NCBI RefSeq assembly: GCF_016593255.1
Contig: NZ_AP023212.1
Span: forward strand, 1,352,001 to 1,416,000
Direction of reading: 5' to 3'
Source: Hydrogenimonas urashimensis
GTDB lineage: Bacteria > Campylobacterota > Campylobacteria > Campylobacterales > Hydrogenimonadaceae
DNA: 64,000 nucleotides
Part shown: one piece after another, positions 44,787-53,930 of the stretch
How the letters are laid out: each line of letters starts with the position of its first letter
Numbering within the stretch: the stretch's first letter is position 1
The notes under the pieces: generated by a model
The model's database searches: none
What the model was told of the DNA's origin: nothing
What the model saw: only the letters and a program-made list of their open reading frames with translations
Program-made: the position numbers and the translations under genes

Positions 44787-46025
44787 ATGAATATATTGCT
44801 TGAAGCTTATGCCTGCGAACCCCACAAAGGAAGCGAGCCGGAAGTGGGTTGGCAAATGGCCAATGAAATCGCGAAAATTTTTCCGAACGATACTATACAT
44901 GTCATTACAAAAGCGAACAATCAAGAGGTCATAGAAAAAGAGAGTTATCCGCCAAATCTGAAGTTTTACTATTACGAACCACCAAAATGGTTGACTTTCT
45001 GGAAGAAGGGGGGGCACGGGGTTCGCACTTATTACTATTTATGGCTGATAGGTGCGGCTCTTTTTCTGAAAAAGCGGAAAATTGATTTCGACATTATCCA
45101 TCATGTAACTTTCGTAAACGATTGGTTACCGAGTTATCTCTTTTTATTGAAAAACAGGAATAACAGTTTTATCTGGGGACCCATAGGAAGCCATGACCCG
45201 ATCGATCCAAAGTTTCTCGAAAGCCAAAAGCGAAAAACCGTAGAAAAAATTCGCATTGGTCTGCAAATATTTTTTAGAAATTTCGACCCCGCTTTTTATA
45301 TTTGCAAAGCGAAATCAGACTGTATTGTCGGAATAAACAGCAATGTCCGCCACAAACTCGGGTTGCGAAAAAACGATTGCTTCATCGCCGAACCGGCCAT
45401 CGCCTTGAAAAAAAGCGATACCGAAAATATACAGCACTTTAAAAGCGAATCAGACTGCTTCACCATCGTTTCGGTGGGCCGCCTAATGTATATAAAAAAC
45501 TTCGCGATGTCTCTTCGTATTTTCGCAAAATTTGTGAAAAATGTTCCAAGCACCAAAGCAAAACTGCAAATCATAGGGGATGGAGAAGATCGGAAAGAGC
45601 TGGAAAAACTGGCTAAAGAACTGAATATTAAAAAGAATGTAGAATTTATGGGCAACATTCCCCGAAAAAAAGTCATGGCACAATTTGCCCATGCCGATGT
45701 GTTTATGTTCCCTACACTTGAAAACGCCGGATTCGTGATCTTGGAAGCCATGGCCTACGCTTTGCCTGTACTCGCGATGAAGTATGGTGGTCCACAGCAG
45801 TTTGTGCTCAATTATAAAGATGAACAACTGGTTTCGCCACATTTGGCTTATAAAGAAATCGTCGAAATGCTGGCCGAACGCCTCGAAACGCTATACAGAA
45901 ACGAAGATTTGCGCAAGAAAATCGGCATACAAAACAGGCAAGATGTTCTAGAGCACTTCACATGGGAAGCCAAAGCTAGGAAAATGAAAGATATTTATAC
46001 AAAGGTGCTTCATGAAAAAACCTAA
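44787..46025 (+). CDS. Family 4 glycosyltransferase
   Basis: A 412-residue GT-B fold glycosyltransferase. The N-terminal YACEPHKGSEPEVGWQMANE segment is the acceptor-binding loop of one GT4 subgroup. The C-terminal half has VSVGRLMYIKNFAMSLRIFA, LQIIGDGEDRKELEKLAKEL and the EX7E motif within FPTLENAGFVILEAMAYALP. It starts directly after the kinase stop codon and overlaps the next gene by 14 bases. Confidence 0.92.
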   Translation: MNILLEAYACEPHKGSEPEVGWQMANEIAKIFPNDTIHVITKANNQEVIEKESYPPNLKFYYYEPPKWLTFWKKGGHGVRTYYYLWLIGAALFLKKRKIDFDIIHHVTFVNDWLPSYLFLLKNRNNSFIWGPIGSHDPIDPKFLESQKRKTVEKIRIGLQIFFRNFDPAFYICKAKSDCIVGINSNVRHKLGLRKNDCFIAEPAIALKKSDTENIQHFKSESDCFTIVSVGRLMYIKNFAMSLRIFAKFVKNVPSTKAKLQIIGDGEDRKELEKLAKELNIKKNVEFMGNIPRKKVMAQFAHADVFMFPTLENAGFVILEAMAYALPVLAMKYGGPQQFVLNYKDEQLVSPHLAYKEIVEMLAERLETLYRNEDLRKKIGIQNRQDVLEHFTWEAKARKMKDIYTKVLHEKT

Positions 46026-47142
46026 GCTTCTTTGCATATTGCACCGCTCTCCACCCGCACATGGTGCGGCGAAAGTGGGGGATTTCATAGCATCCAGCAT
46101 TAAACTCAAAGAAGTATACGACTGCAGATTCGTAACGATAAGATCGTCGGATACCATTGGCGACATAGGAAAAGTGAGCTTCAAAAAAATTTACCTGTTA
46201 ACGGAGCTTTATGCCAAAGTATTATGGGCATTAGTAACATTCAGGCCGGATAAAATATATTATACCGCTTCAGTACAGGGTGTGGCGTTTTACAGAGACT
46301 TGCTCATCTCGACATTGTGGAAAGCATACAGAACTTTCAAAGATGGGGAGGTTTTTTACCATTATCACACCAAAGGTGTCGATGAGTTTGTTTCGGCATC
46401 CAGACGCAATCTGATATTGACGCGTTTTTTCGTGAAAGATGTAAACCTGATACTGCTCAGTCCTTGGCTAGAAAAAGATTTCGAAAAAGTGAAGACATAC
46501 AAAAAAGTTCTTTATCTACCCAATGGCGTAGAAGATCCCATGGCCAATGAAAACTTCGAAGCGTATATTGACAAGAAATATTCGAATATAAAAACGATCA
46601 ATGTCTTATATCTCGCTCATATGATGAAAGAAAAAGGATATTGGGAAGTTCTAGAATTAGCCAATAAAACGAAAGATTTCGATATTCATTACGATTTCGC
46701 GGGAAGTTGGCAAAGTATTGAAGATGAAAAGGGGTTTTTTAATTTTTTGGAAACACGCAATCTCAAAAAGAGAGTGACTTATCATGGATATGTCTCCGGA
46801 AAAAAGAAACACAACCTTTTCAAAAAAGCGCATTTACTTATGTACCCGTCAAAGAATGATGCTTTTCCACTTACATTGATCGAATCACTTTCTTATGGCA
46901 TACCCGCCATAGCAACTGATGAAGGATCTATTCCATTTATATTGAATGAAAAATGTGGCATTGTATTGAATAAGAACAATATGGATTTGTATGAAGCATT
47001 GCAAAAAGGGAAAGAAAAGTTTTTAAACAAAAAGACTGCCCAGTATTGCAGGAAACGATATTCGAAATATTTCACTCTCGAACAGTTCGAAAAGAACCTC
47101 GTGAAGATTTTCGATGATGATATGAAAGAGAAAATATACTGA
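46012..47142 (+). CDS. Family 4 glycosyltransferase
   Basis: A 376-residue GT-B fold glycosyltransferase. The start LLCILHRSPPAHGAAKVGDF, the linker YLPNGVEDPMANENFE and NVLYLAHMMKEKGYWEVLEL fit the GT4 pattern. The donor site is YPSKNDAFPLTLIESLSYGI. It is the last gene of the plus-strand polysaccharide operon. A secreted beta-helix gene on the other strand converges on it 115 bases later. Confidence 0.92.
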   Translation: MKKPKLLCILHRSPPAHGAAKVGDFIASSIKLKEVYDCRFVTIRSSDTIGDIGKVSFKKIYLLTELYAKVLWALVTFRPDKIYYTASVQGVAFYRDLLISTLWKAYRTFKDGEVFYHYHTKGVDEFVSASRRNLILTRFFVKDVNLILLSPWLEKDFEKVKTYKKVLYLPNGVEDPMANENFEAYIDKKYSNIKTINVLYLAHMMKEKGYWEVLELANKTKDFDIHYDFAGSWQSIEDEKGFFNFLETRNLKKRVTYHGYVSGKKKHNLFKKAHLLMYPSKNDAFPLTLIESLSYGIPAIATDEGSIPFILNEKCGIVLNKNNMDLYEALQKGKEKFLNKKTAQYCRKRYSKYFTLEQFEKNLVKIFDDDMKEKIY

Positions 47143-47257
47143 CCAAGCTTTGCGCGACATTCCTTCCTTGGCCCCATGTGGGACATTGACCAAAATGTTG
47201 TGGATAGTATACATTTTATATTTTATTCAATTTGATGAACTTCAAATACGGAAAGTA

Positions 47258-49774
47258 TTAAGGCAACTGTATACCTATTTTTTCATAAGGCAATGGTTTA
47301 AACGAAGTTGATTTTTCGTTTACAGGAGAATCACTAAAATAGGTATAATACCCAAAGTTATTCTTAAAAGGTCCCCTCGCCCACTTTAAGTATTCTGCGC
47401 CAGCATTGTTTTTAAAACTGTTGCCTTCGGGATACAACCAGTGACTTCCTTTTATCTGGCTCCAATTATTGGGTATTGCCGCCAATTTGGGATAGGTGCT
47501 TTTCCATATACCTGATTGATATTGAACACCATCTTCTTTTAATCTCTCAAGTAGATTATGGCTGCTCCCAGATATATTATTGATATATTTTGAACCATAA
47601 TTTGTTCCAACGTATACTGTTGCCACATGATAAAACAAATTATTTTCAATTTTGTTGTCACGTCCACCATTTATGAAAACCGCATTTCCATCGATATTGT
47701 AAAAAATATTTCCAACCACGTCATTACCACTTAGTGAATCATCAAAATAGACTCCCACAATCATACGATTTCCATAATTATTTATAATATCATGTATGAA
47801 ATTATAATGCACTTCGTTCCCACGCCATCCCCAATGCCTCCCTGAGTAGATGCCCCCGGCATCTTCTGCATAAAGGTTGCAACGATAGATATTGTTATAC
47901 CTGATTTTATGATTGTTTCCCTGGAAGTTGATCGCCTGGTGAAACATATCGTGAATATCGTTGTGTTCCACTATATTTCCAACTCCGTTTATTCTAAAAG
48001 CGCCAGTGCTGGTCCAATGCCAACGATTAATATGATGAATATGGTTATTAATGGCAAAATTGTATGCCGAAACCAAACGAGCACGATCTCCTCCGGAAAT
48101 TTCGATAGCTTGCAAACCAGAATCTGTTAAATCACTATATGTTATTCCATTGAATTTTCCTGTAATTTTGATAAGTGATTTGCCTGATGCTCGCAACTTA
48201 GTGAAAGTAAATAGATTATGGTCACCTTCTTTTATTTCAATAAGATTGCCTCGATTGCACTCTATAGTCATTCCATTAAATTCTATCCATGAGGTGTCGT
48301 TGAGCCGAATTACGCCCTTTTTGTTTATAGACACAAAAAAACGGCTTTTTTTAATGTTTTTTTCTGGCCATAGATAGAGTTTCCCTCTTTTTCTATCGAT
48401 ATAATATTCACCTGGTGATGTAAGTTCTTCTAAAATGTTGTATGCATAGTACGCTTTTTTCTGCCGTCCTCGCAATATTCCGTAAAGTGGCGCTTTTTCG
48501 AGGTGGAAAATGTGGTTGACTTTGTCGATTTTTTTTATTTTCATCCGAGAATTGGACCAGGCGTATTTCAGCATCCCATTAATCCAGAGATCGCCATCGT
48601 TTTTCCATCGGTTTGGCCTGTCACCATAATATCGGAATGCCGTATCGGTAAGGCCTTCCATAGTGAATGCAAAACCGAATTGTTTCTCCCCGGGTTTTAC
48701 AAGTGATGGTGTACCTTTTGCGCCATTGTGCCGTGATAAAAACTCTTTCGGAAGGCCATAGCCAAGTCCATCCTGTTTCCAGAACACTTTCCCGTCATCC
48801 CGGACAATTCTCCAAGAACGCCTTTCACTAATGGTTTTGCCTTCTACCCTCTTTATATAAAATTGATGGCCATTAACAAGTCCAACTCTTTTGTAAACAG
48901 GAAATTTTGAACCGATTTTTACATACGTTCCCGCAACATTAGGCCGAAGTTTTCCATAAACATGTACCTCAGCATCTTTCAAAGAAGGAATGTAAGTAGT
49001 TTCGTTCTTGTCCGGCCATCGTGCAAGACTTAGCATCTTGTCATCTTCGAAAAGTTCCATATGCACTGCGTCTTTGTATCGGTTCCAATCCATTTTTCCA
49101 TAATCAAATATCCCATGCTTCATGAGTTCGACCACATAGACATGGCTGCGTGCATCTTTGTTCAGTCTGTACCATGCCGGATCGTTTGGCGAAAGAGGTT
49201 TTAGCCACTCTTTTTTCAACTCAATTCCACCTGTAAAATGCACATCTTCCCCAGGATACGCTCTGTAGACCACTCTGCGGCCTTCCACTCCGGAGTCGGC
49301 GTAGTACAAATCGAAGGGTTCTAAAAAAGTATATGTTCCACCCCGTATCCAAACCACGATACCACCTATCGGTAGATTATGATTCTGCTTGTACTCAAAA
49401 ACCGCTCTCCTTGCTCTCTCCAAGGTTTTAAAAGGTTTCGTTTTGATACCAGGATTTTCATCCGAACCCTGTGTACTTACGAAAAACTCCATGCCATAAT
49501 TTGGAATGTGGGGATTTTTCTTCAACATTTTCATCAAAGCACTTTTTGCATCAGATGTTCTGATCAACAAATTTTTAATTTTTGTTTCTATTATTTCATG
49601 TATTCCGTTATGTTGTTTTGCATCTTCTTTGTCTACGGAGAGGTCCTTTTTTTTGATATTAAAAGCATTCGCTTCTGAACTTTTTAGGGCCAATTCATCG
49701 TCGGCGGCTTGAGAGACTGTGATTATTAATAAAATAAAAAAGGATATAAACAGTTTCAAGGACAAATTTTGCAT
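47258..49774 (-). CDS. Secreted right-handed beta-helix protein
   Basis: An 838-residue exported protein with an N-terminal Sec signal (MQNLSLKLFISFFILLIITV then SQA, cleavage near residue 23). YFVSTQGSDENPG-like sequence near residue 98 (FFVSTQGSDENPGIKTKPF) starts a DUF1565-type parallel beta-helix. Repeats rich in Asn (HHINRWHWTSTGAFRINGVG, NIVEHNDIHDMFHQAINFQG) run to about residue 740. Such proteins are often polysaccharide lyases or epimerases. Here it may trim or modify the polymer made by the neighbours. The exact activity is not visible. It is the only gene on the minus strand within the locus. Confidence 0.75.
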   Translation of the reverse strand: MQNLSLKLFISFFILLIITVSQAADDELALKSSEANAFNIKKKDLSVDKEDAKQHNGIHEIIETKIKNLLIRTSDAKSALMKMLKKNPHIPNYGMEFFVSTQGSDENPGIKTKPFKTLERARRAVFEYKQNHNLPIGGIVVWIRGGTYTFLEPFDLYYADSGVEGRRVVYRAYPGEDVHFTGGIELKKEWLKPLSPNDPAWYRLNKDARSHVYVVELMKHGIFDYGKMDWNRYKDAVHMELFEDDKMLSLARWPDKNETTYIPSLKDAEVHVYGKLRPNVAGTYVKIGSKFPVYKRVGLVNGHQFYIKRVEGKTISERRSWRIVRDDGKVFWKQDGLGYGLPKEFLSRHNGAKGTPSLVKPGEKQFGFAFTMEGLTDTAFRYYGDRPNRWKNDGDLWINGMLKYAWSNSRMKIKKIDKVNHIFHLEKAPLYGILRGRQKKAYYAYNILEELTSPGEYYIDRKRGKLYLWPEKNIKKSRFFVSINKKGVIRLNDTSWIEFNGMTIECNRGNLIEIKEGDHNLFTFTKLRASGKSLIKITGKFNGITYSDLTDSGLQAIEISGGDRARLVSAYNFAINNHIHHINRWHWTSTGAFRINGVGNIVEHNDIHDMFHQAINFQGNNHKIRYNNIYRCNLYAEDAGGIYSGRHWGWRGNEVHYNFIHDIINNYGNRMIVGVYFDDSLSGNDVVGNIFYNIDGNAVFINGGRDNKIENNLFYHVATVYVGTNYGSKYINNISGSSHNLLERLKEDGVQYQSGIWKSTYPKLAAIPNNWSQIKGSHWLYPEGNSFKNNAGAEYLKWARGPFKNNFGYYTYFSDSPVNEKSTSFKPLPYEKIGIQLP

Positions 49775-49847
49775 TTCATGGATCCATAAGAAAAAGATGA
49801 GGCATTTCAGGTTATTATATCTTTAAAAACCACAGAGAAAATGCCTT

Positions 49848-50957
49848 TTGAACAAAAAAAATGATTTATTTTTACTTACAACACTACTTACACATGACAT
49901 TGGTGATCAGAATATCGACTTTCTAAATATTGTATCAATTGCCAATCGCCAATATTTGACCGCGGCGCTGTTTTGGTCTCTTTATAAACATGGCTTTTTT
50001 TCAAAAAGCCGTGATAAAGAACTTCATGCATATCTGTATGAAATTTTTCAGATAAATGCACAACGAAACAGATTGATTATCGAACAAATCAAGGAAATCG
50101 TCTCCCTTTTGAATCACGAGGGAATCGAACCGCTTTTGCTCAAAGGTTCAGCCGCATTGGTTGAAAATGATTTCGAACATATCGGTATAAGATTTTTGTC
50201 CGATATCGATTTGATGGTGAATAAAGAGGATATCGACAGAGCCTACAGATTACTGCAGGATGCAGGGTATTCCGAAGCAAAAATAGCGAACATTCGGGCA
50301 ACATACCATCACATGCCACCAGTGCAAAAATCAGACAGACCGGTCATCGTCGAACTGCATAAAAGAGTGTCAGGCGGACATAGTAAGATAGAGTATATCC
50401 CTTTCAATTCAGAAACTTCTATGAGATGCACACATTCCGATTTTTCAGGAGCATGGGTTCTGAAGCCGACATATCGTCTCTATCACGCTTTTTTGCATAC
50501 GGAGATCGATGACAAAAATTATATGTTGAGGCGACTCGATCTTCGTCATCTTCACGATTTCTGTGTACTGGCAAACAAATATGCCGATAAAATCGAATGG
50601 GATAAACTGGATGCACTGGTTCGATCACGCAAACTGCAAAAGCATTTTAATGCCTATCTGTACCAGGCAAAAGTGTTTTTTTCGCTCGATACGCCTTTGA
50701 CTGTTGAAACCAAAGAGGTAAAGAAACATCTTGAAGGGGTTTTAAAATCTTTCGAAATGGAAGGCTCTGTACGTGGCGAATTCTATCCGTTAATGCAGAA
50801 ACTACAAGTGTGGTATCACCCTGAAACATTAAAAGATCGTTATAACTATCAATCAATGTGGCTGTATCCTTACTATCTGATTATCCAAATAATCGATCAA
50901 CTAACACGATACGTTTTCTGCAAAGGCTGTCTTAAAGAGATCATCTCGAAGTGGTGA
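49848..50957 (+). CDS. PF14907-type nucleotidyltransferase family protein, second copy
   Basis: A 369-residue relative of the protein at 35193. The core is EPLLLKGSAALVENDFEHIG followed by IRFLSDIDLMV, where D-I-D is the metal site. VIVELHKRVSGGH matches the E-L-x-x-H/L-H-W position of the other copy. The start is TTG since no ATG fits in frame; AGAGAAA precedes it. It converges with the second HPr-kinase-like gene after 4 bases. Base composition is lower than that of the kinase. As with the first copy, the reaction is unknown. Confidence 0.78.
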   Translation: MNKKNDLFLLTTLLTHDIGDQNIDFLNIVSIANRQYLTAALFWSLYKHGFFSKSRDKELHAYLYEIFQINAQRNRLIIEQIKEIVSLLNHEGIEPLLLKGSAALVENDFEHIGIRFLSDIDLMVNKEDIDRAYRLLQDAGYSEAKIANIRATYHHMPPVQKSDRPVIVELHKRVSGGHSKIEYIPFNSETSMRCTHSDFSGAWVLKPTYRLYHAFLHTEIDDKNYMLRRLDLRHLHDFCVLANKYADKIEWDKLDALVRSRKLQKHFNAYLYQAKVFFSLDTPLTVETKEVKKHLEGVLKSFEMEGSVRGEFYPLMQKLQVWYHPETLKDRYNYQSMWLYPYYLIIQIIDQLTRYVFCKGCLKEIISKW

Positions 50958-50961
50958 CTCC

Positions 50962-52113
50962 CTACTCCTCCAGTCTGATCATCTCGTCAATCGCCCGCAC
51001 CGCCTCGTCGCGGTCCGAAAACATCAGCTCGTACTTCGGCAGGGCGACGAGGTTGGCGAGGATCTTCTCGAACTTGCGTTCGTCCATGTTGTACTGCACC
51101 TGGTAGCTGGCCTCTTTGATGCGGGCGAGGGCCTCTTTGGCGCTCAGGGGGCGCAGCGCGGTTTTGGCGCCGGGGCGGTAGGTGGGAAAGAGAAGGTGGC
51201 TGGCTTTTCGCGGGCCGGCGTGCATGTTTTTTGGCGGCAGAAAGCGGATGCTCTGGCCGTCAAAACGTTTGTGGACGTCGCGGCCCCCAAGTTCGGGGTA
51301 CTCTTTTTCCAGGACTTTCCAGCTTCCCTCTTTGATGTTCATGCAAAAAGGCAGCGGCTGCACGCAGCCCTCGTAGTCCAGGGCCGCCACCTCGTCGCTG
51401 AAGAGGCTAAAGCCCCGGGCGACGAGCGTGGCGATGAGGGTGGTCTTGCCCGACTCGGCGGTGGCGGGCATGACGATGACTCTTCCTTCTCTTTCCACCG
51501 CGCCGGCATGCAGGGCGATGAGGTATTTGCGCGCCTGGTAGGCGCCGGTCATCATCTTCTCCTGCAAGAAGGTGGCCATCTGGGGCTGGGGCACCTCCAT
51601 CTGCACCGGCTTGCCGTTCCAGTAGATGACCCACCCCTCCGGGGCCTCCTGGAAATCGACGGCGACCTTGTTGCGCAGGTGCCTGGGCTCGGCGGGCGTG
51701 TGCAGGTGCAAAAAGACGGGGTGAATGCGCCGCGCGAAGGCTTCGTCGGGGTAGTGGACGCCGTAGGCGATGCTCTCTGTCACGTACCAAAAGCGCGTCT
51801 TTTCGTCCGGCACGTAGCGCCCCGGCTCGATGTCGGCCTCGTACTCGACGACATCCAGCTCCTCCCGGCCCGACGCCAGCTCGACCATCTCCTTCAGCAC
51901 GGCGGGATCGACGCCGGGGAAGGCCTCGGCGATCTCTTCGGGGGTGCGGCTTTTGACCATCTCGTCGATCTTCAGAAAGAGCGCCGCGCCCTCTTTTTCG
52001 AAGCCGTAGACGTTCTGCGTGTTTTTGGAATAGACCAGCAGGCTCTCGTCCAGCAGATAGGCCGAAAGCGCCGCGGATGCGAGTGGGAGTTTGTAGATTT
52101 CGTCGGTTTTCAT
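50962..52113 (-). CDS. PqqD-like / HPr-kinase-like fusion protein
   Basis: A 383-residue protein. The N-terminal 90 residues (DESLLVYSKNTQNVYGFEKE, then GAALFLKIDEMVKSRTPEEI) read as a PqqD-like domain, so the RRE-type module and the kinase are one polypeptide here. The HprK-like domain has VMPATAESGKTTLIATLV (214-231), a P-loop whose first Gly is replaced by Ala. FSDEVAALDYEG (238-249) holds the acidic residues. It faces the nucleotidyltransferase gene at 49848. The partner of this kinase is unknown; compare the separate PqqD and kinase genes at 32262 and 32715. Confidence 0.75.
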   Translation of the reverse strand: MKTDEIYKLPLASAALSAYLLDESLLVYSKNTQNVYGFEKEGAALFLKIDEMVKSRTPEEIAEAFPGVDPAVLKEMVELASGREELDVVEYEADIEPGRYVPDEKTRFWYVTESIAYGVHYPDEAFARRIHPVFLHLHTPAEPRHLRNKVAVDFQEAPEGWVIYWNGKPVQMEVPQPQMATFLQEKMMTGAYQARKYLIALHAGAVEREGRVIVMPATAESGKTTLIATLVARGFSLFSDEVAALDYEGCVQPLPFCMNIKEGSWKVLEKEYPELGGRDVHKRFDGQSIRFLPPKNMHAGPRKASHLLFPTYRPGAKTALRPLSAKEALARIKEASYQVQYNMDERKFEKILANLVALPKYELMFSDRDEAVRAIDEMIRLEE

Positions 52114-52321
52114 GGGTGTTCCGGTTGTTTGTTTGATTGTAAAAACATATCGTCAATTAATCATTTATTTTAACATATATCACGCTACTTTGCGGAGGGG
52201 CATTGAAGCCGGAAGCAAGATGGGGCCCTTTGGCGCGCCTCGGCGTCAACGTTTCATCTTTTTTGCCGATTATTAATCTGACTTTTGAAATTTTATTACT
52301 TTTGAAACGAAAGGATCGACA

Positions 52322-52567
52322 ATGGTAGTGCTTTACGACTGCTTGAAGAAGACTCCCAAAAAGGTGGAGGAGTGGAACGACGAAAACGAGTTTCTGCACA
52401 GCGGCTTCATGAAACGCTCGGAGCTTTTCTACCTTCTGGCCCACTCCAACGAAGTGATCACCCGGGACGAAGACCTCTACGGCTACATGCTCAAGGTGGA
52501 CAAAGCCCCAAAAACAACAGCAGATTCGCCGCGAAGCGGCAACCCCTACGACGCCGCGGCCTCGTGA
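52322..52567 (+). CDS. Small hypothetical protein divergent from the kinase fusion
   Basis: An 81-residue product starting MVVLYDCLKKTPKKVEEWND with AAAGGATCGACA ahead of the ATG. It has an amphipathic centre (FMKRSELFYLLAHSNEVITR) and a polar, Ser/Ala-rich end (TTADSPRSGNPYDAAAS). There is no signal peptide. It is separated by 208 bases from the divergent PqqD-kinase fusion and could share its control. It might be a substrate of that kinase (it has several Ser and Thr at the end), but this is a guess. Confidence 0.5.
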   Translation: MVVLYDCLKKTPKKVEEWNDENEFLHSGFMKRSELFYLLAHSNEVITRDEDLYGYMLKVDKAPKTTADSPRSGNPYDAAAS

Positions 52568-52625
52568 CGTGCGGCGAACGCCGCGCGTGAAGCCTCGCGG
52601 CGCGCCTCTTCTTCTTTTTGACCCT

Positions 52626-52653
52626 GTTGTCAACGTGTTGTCAACGTTGTCAA
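52626..52653. repeat. Three closely spaced GTTGTCAA(C) repeats
   Basis: GTTGTCAAC occurs at 52626-52634 and 52637-52645, and GTTGTCAAA at 52646-52654 (short by one match). Each full copy is itself an inverted repeat GTTG-T-CAAC. They lie between the convergent ends of the small gene at 52322 and the exported-protein gene at 52676. Their role is unknown. Confidence 0.4.
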
Positions 52654-52675
52654 AGGGTGGGAAGCCGCCCTTTCC

Positions 52676-53377
52676 CTACCGGCGCGTCTGGTCGCCGGCT
52701 GGGTGGCTCTTCATTATCCGCTCGAGCTCTTTTTGCGCCTCCTGCGGGGTGATGTGCCGATACTGCCGGGGGACGGGTATTTTCTTGCATCCCAGAAACT
52801 CCTCCTGTTTCGCCTCGACGTAGCAGGCGAGCTGCTCCGCCAGGCCCGGGCCGTCGAGCCGAAGCTCCCAGACGAAAACTCCTTTTCTCGACCTGTCGCC
52901 AAAACCCGGGGCCCGGTGCATGTACTCCGCCGGCGCCAGGTTGGCTCTCAGTTTCACACGGGGGTGGGCGCGCCACCACGGCCCCATTTCGTGACGCATG
53001 GCGGCCTCGATGGCCTTTTCCGGCGTGAGCGCGACCCCTTCAATACGGATGCGCGAATAGCTGGACTCCCGCATGCCGAGGTATCGGCCGTTGGCAAAGT
53101 CGAGCCTGTAGCACTTGGACTCTTCGTGCGCCGCCTCCTTTTTTGGCGAGAAGAAGGTGAAGGAGCCGCCCGCAAACGTCAGGTCGCGCGTGCCCCCGTC
53201 GTAGGCCACACGCACCAGATAGGCGGAAGGGTCCGTCGCATGGGCCTTTTTTACGGCCATTTGCAGAAGCTCTTCGGCCCCCATCGCCCCCTTCTGCGCG
53301 GCTGCCGCCGTGCCGCAGGATAGGAGCACCGCTAGGCCCAGAGCCCATGCCGCCGCCGTTTTTCTAATGCGCCACAT
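52676..53377 (-). CDS. Exported hypothetical protein
   Basis: A 233-residue product with a Sec signal (MWRIRKTAAAWALGLAVLLS followed by CGTAAAA). The cysteine at residue 21 is not in a strict lipobox, so cleavage near Ala26 is more likely. The body has AMRHEMGPWWRAHPRVKLRA and RKGVFVWELRLDGPGLAEQL. Three cysteines remain in the mature part. No family is recognised. It is the first of a run of exported proteins on the minus strand; its start overlaps the end of the next gene by 14 bases. Confidence 0.6.
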   Translation of the reverse strand: MWRIRKTAAAWALGLAVLLSCGTAAAAQKGAMGAEELLQMAVKKAHATDPSAYLVRVAYDGGTRDLTFAGGSFTFFSPKKEAAHEESKCYRLDFANGRYLGMRESSYSRIRIEGVALTPEKAIEAAMRHEMGPWWRAHPRVKLRANLAPAEYMHRAPGFGDRSRKGVFVWELRLDGPGLAEQLACYVEAKQEEFLGCKKIPVPRQYRHITPQEAQKELERIMKSHPAGDQTRR

Positions 53378-53882
53378 AGGTCATCTTCACCGAACTTTTT
53401 TTGACGGCGGTATGGCCCATGCTGCGGCCTCTTCCTTCGTTGGAGACCTCGATGACGATGGGCGATTTGAAGGTGCACTTGACGGTGTATTTGACGCATC
53501 CGTGGCTGGGGTAGCCGATGCCGTGCGAATTGCCCGCACCCGCAAGGTCTTTGAGCAGCGGGCAGTCGTTTTTCAAAGTCAGACGTTTCCTTGCCCCGTG
53601 CCCAAGATGCACCTGCAGAGTAGAATCGTGTCCGGCGCCGCCGTTGACGCCGTTGGTCGAAAGGGTCGAGAAGCAGAACACGACCTCCCCTCCAAACAAT
53701 CCCCCCGGGCAGGCGAAGACCCATTTGGCCTTCTCGCCCCGGTGGCGCAGCCAGTGCCAGCCGGCGATCTTCGGGCCGTTGGACGAGAAGCTGGTGGCCG
53801 ATGCCTGCTTTAGCGTCCCCGCTTGCGACGAAAGCGCGCCGAGCACCAGGATGCCCGCGACGCAAACTGCCAATTTTTTCAT
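53364..53882 (-). CDS. Exported hypothetical protein
   Basis: A 172-residue product starting MKKLAVCVAGILVLGALSSQ with signal cleavage likely after AQA/QAG near residue 21. The mature part is Gly- and Lys-rich, with four to five cysteines that could form disulfides (FACPGG, VVFCFS, NDCPLL, HGCVKYTVKC). The last stretch is basic (HTAVKKSSVKMTYVAH). An in-frame ATG eight codons upstream is less likely. No family is recognised. It overlaps the 52676 gene by 14 bases and is 48 bases behind the next exported protein. Confidence 0.6.
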   Translation of the reverse strand: MKKLAVCVAGILVLGALSSQAGTLKQASATSFSSNGPKIAGWHWLRHRGEKAKWVFACPGGLFGGEVVFCFSTLSTNGVNGGAGHDSTLQVHLGHGARKRLTLKNDCPLLKDLAGAGNSHGIGYPSHGCVKYTVKCTFKSPIVIEVSNEGRGRSMGHTAVKKSSVKMTYVAH

Positions 53883-53930
53883 ACTCTCTCCTTTTTCCTG
53901 GCTCATGCGGTTGGGCGCAGAAAGACGCCG

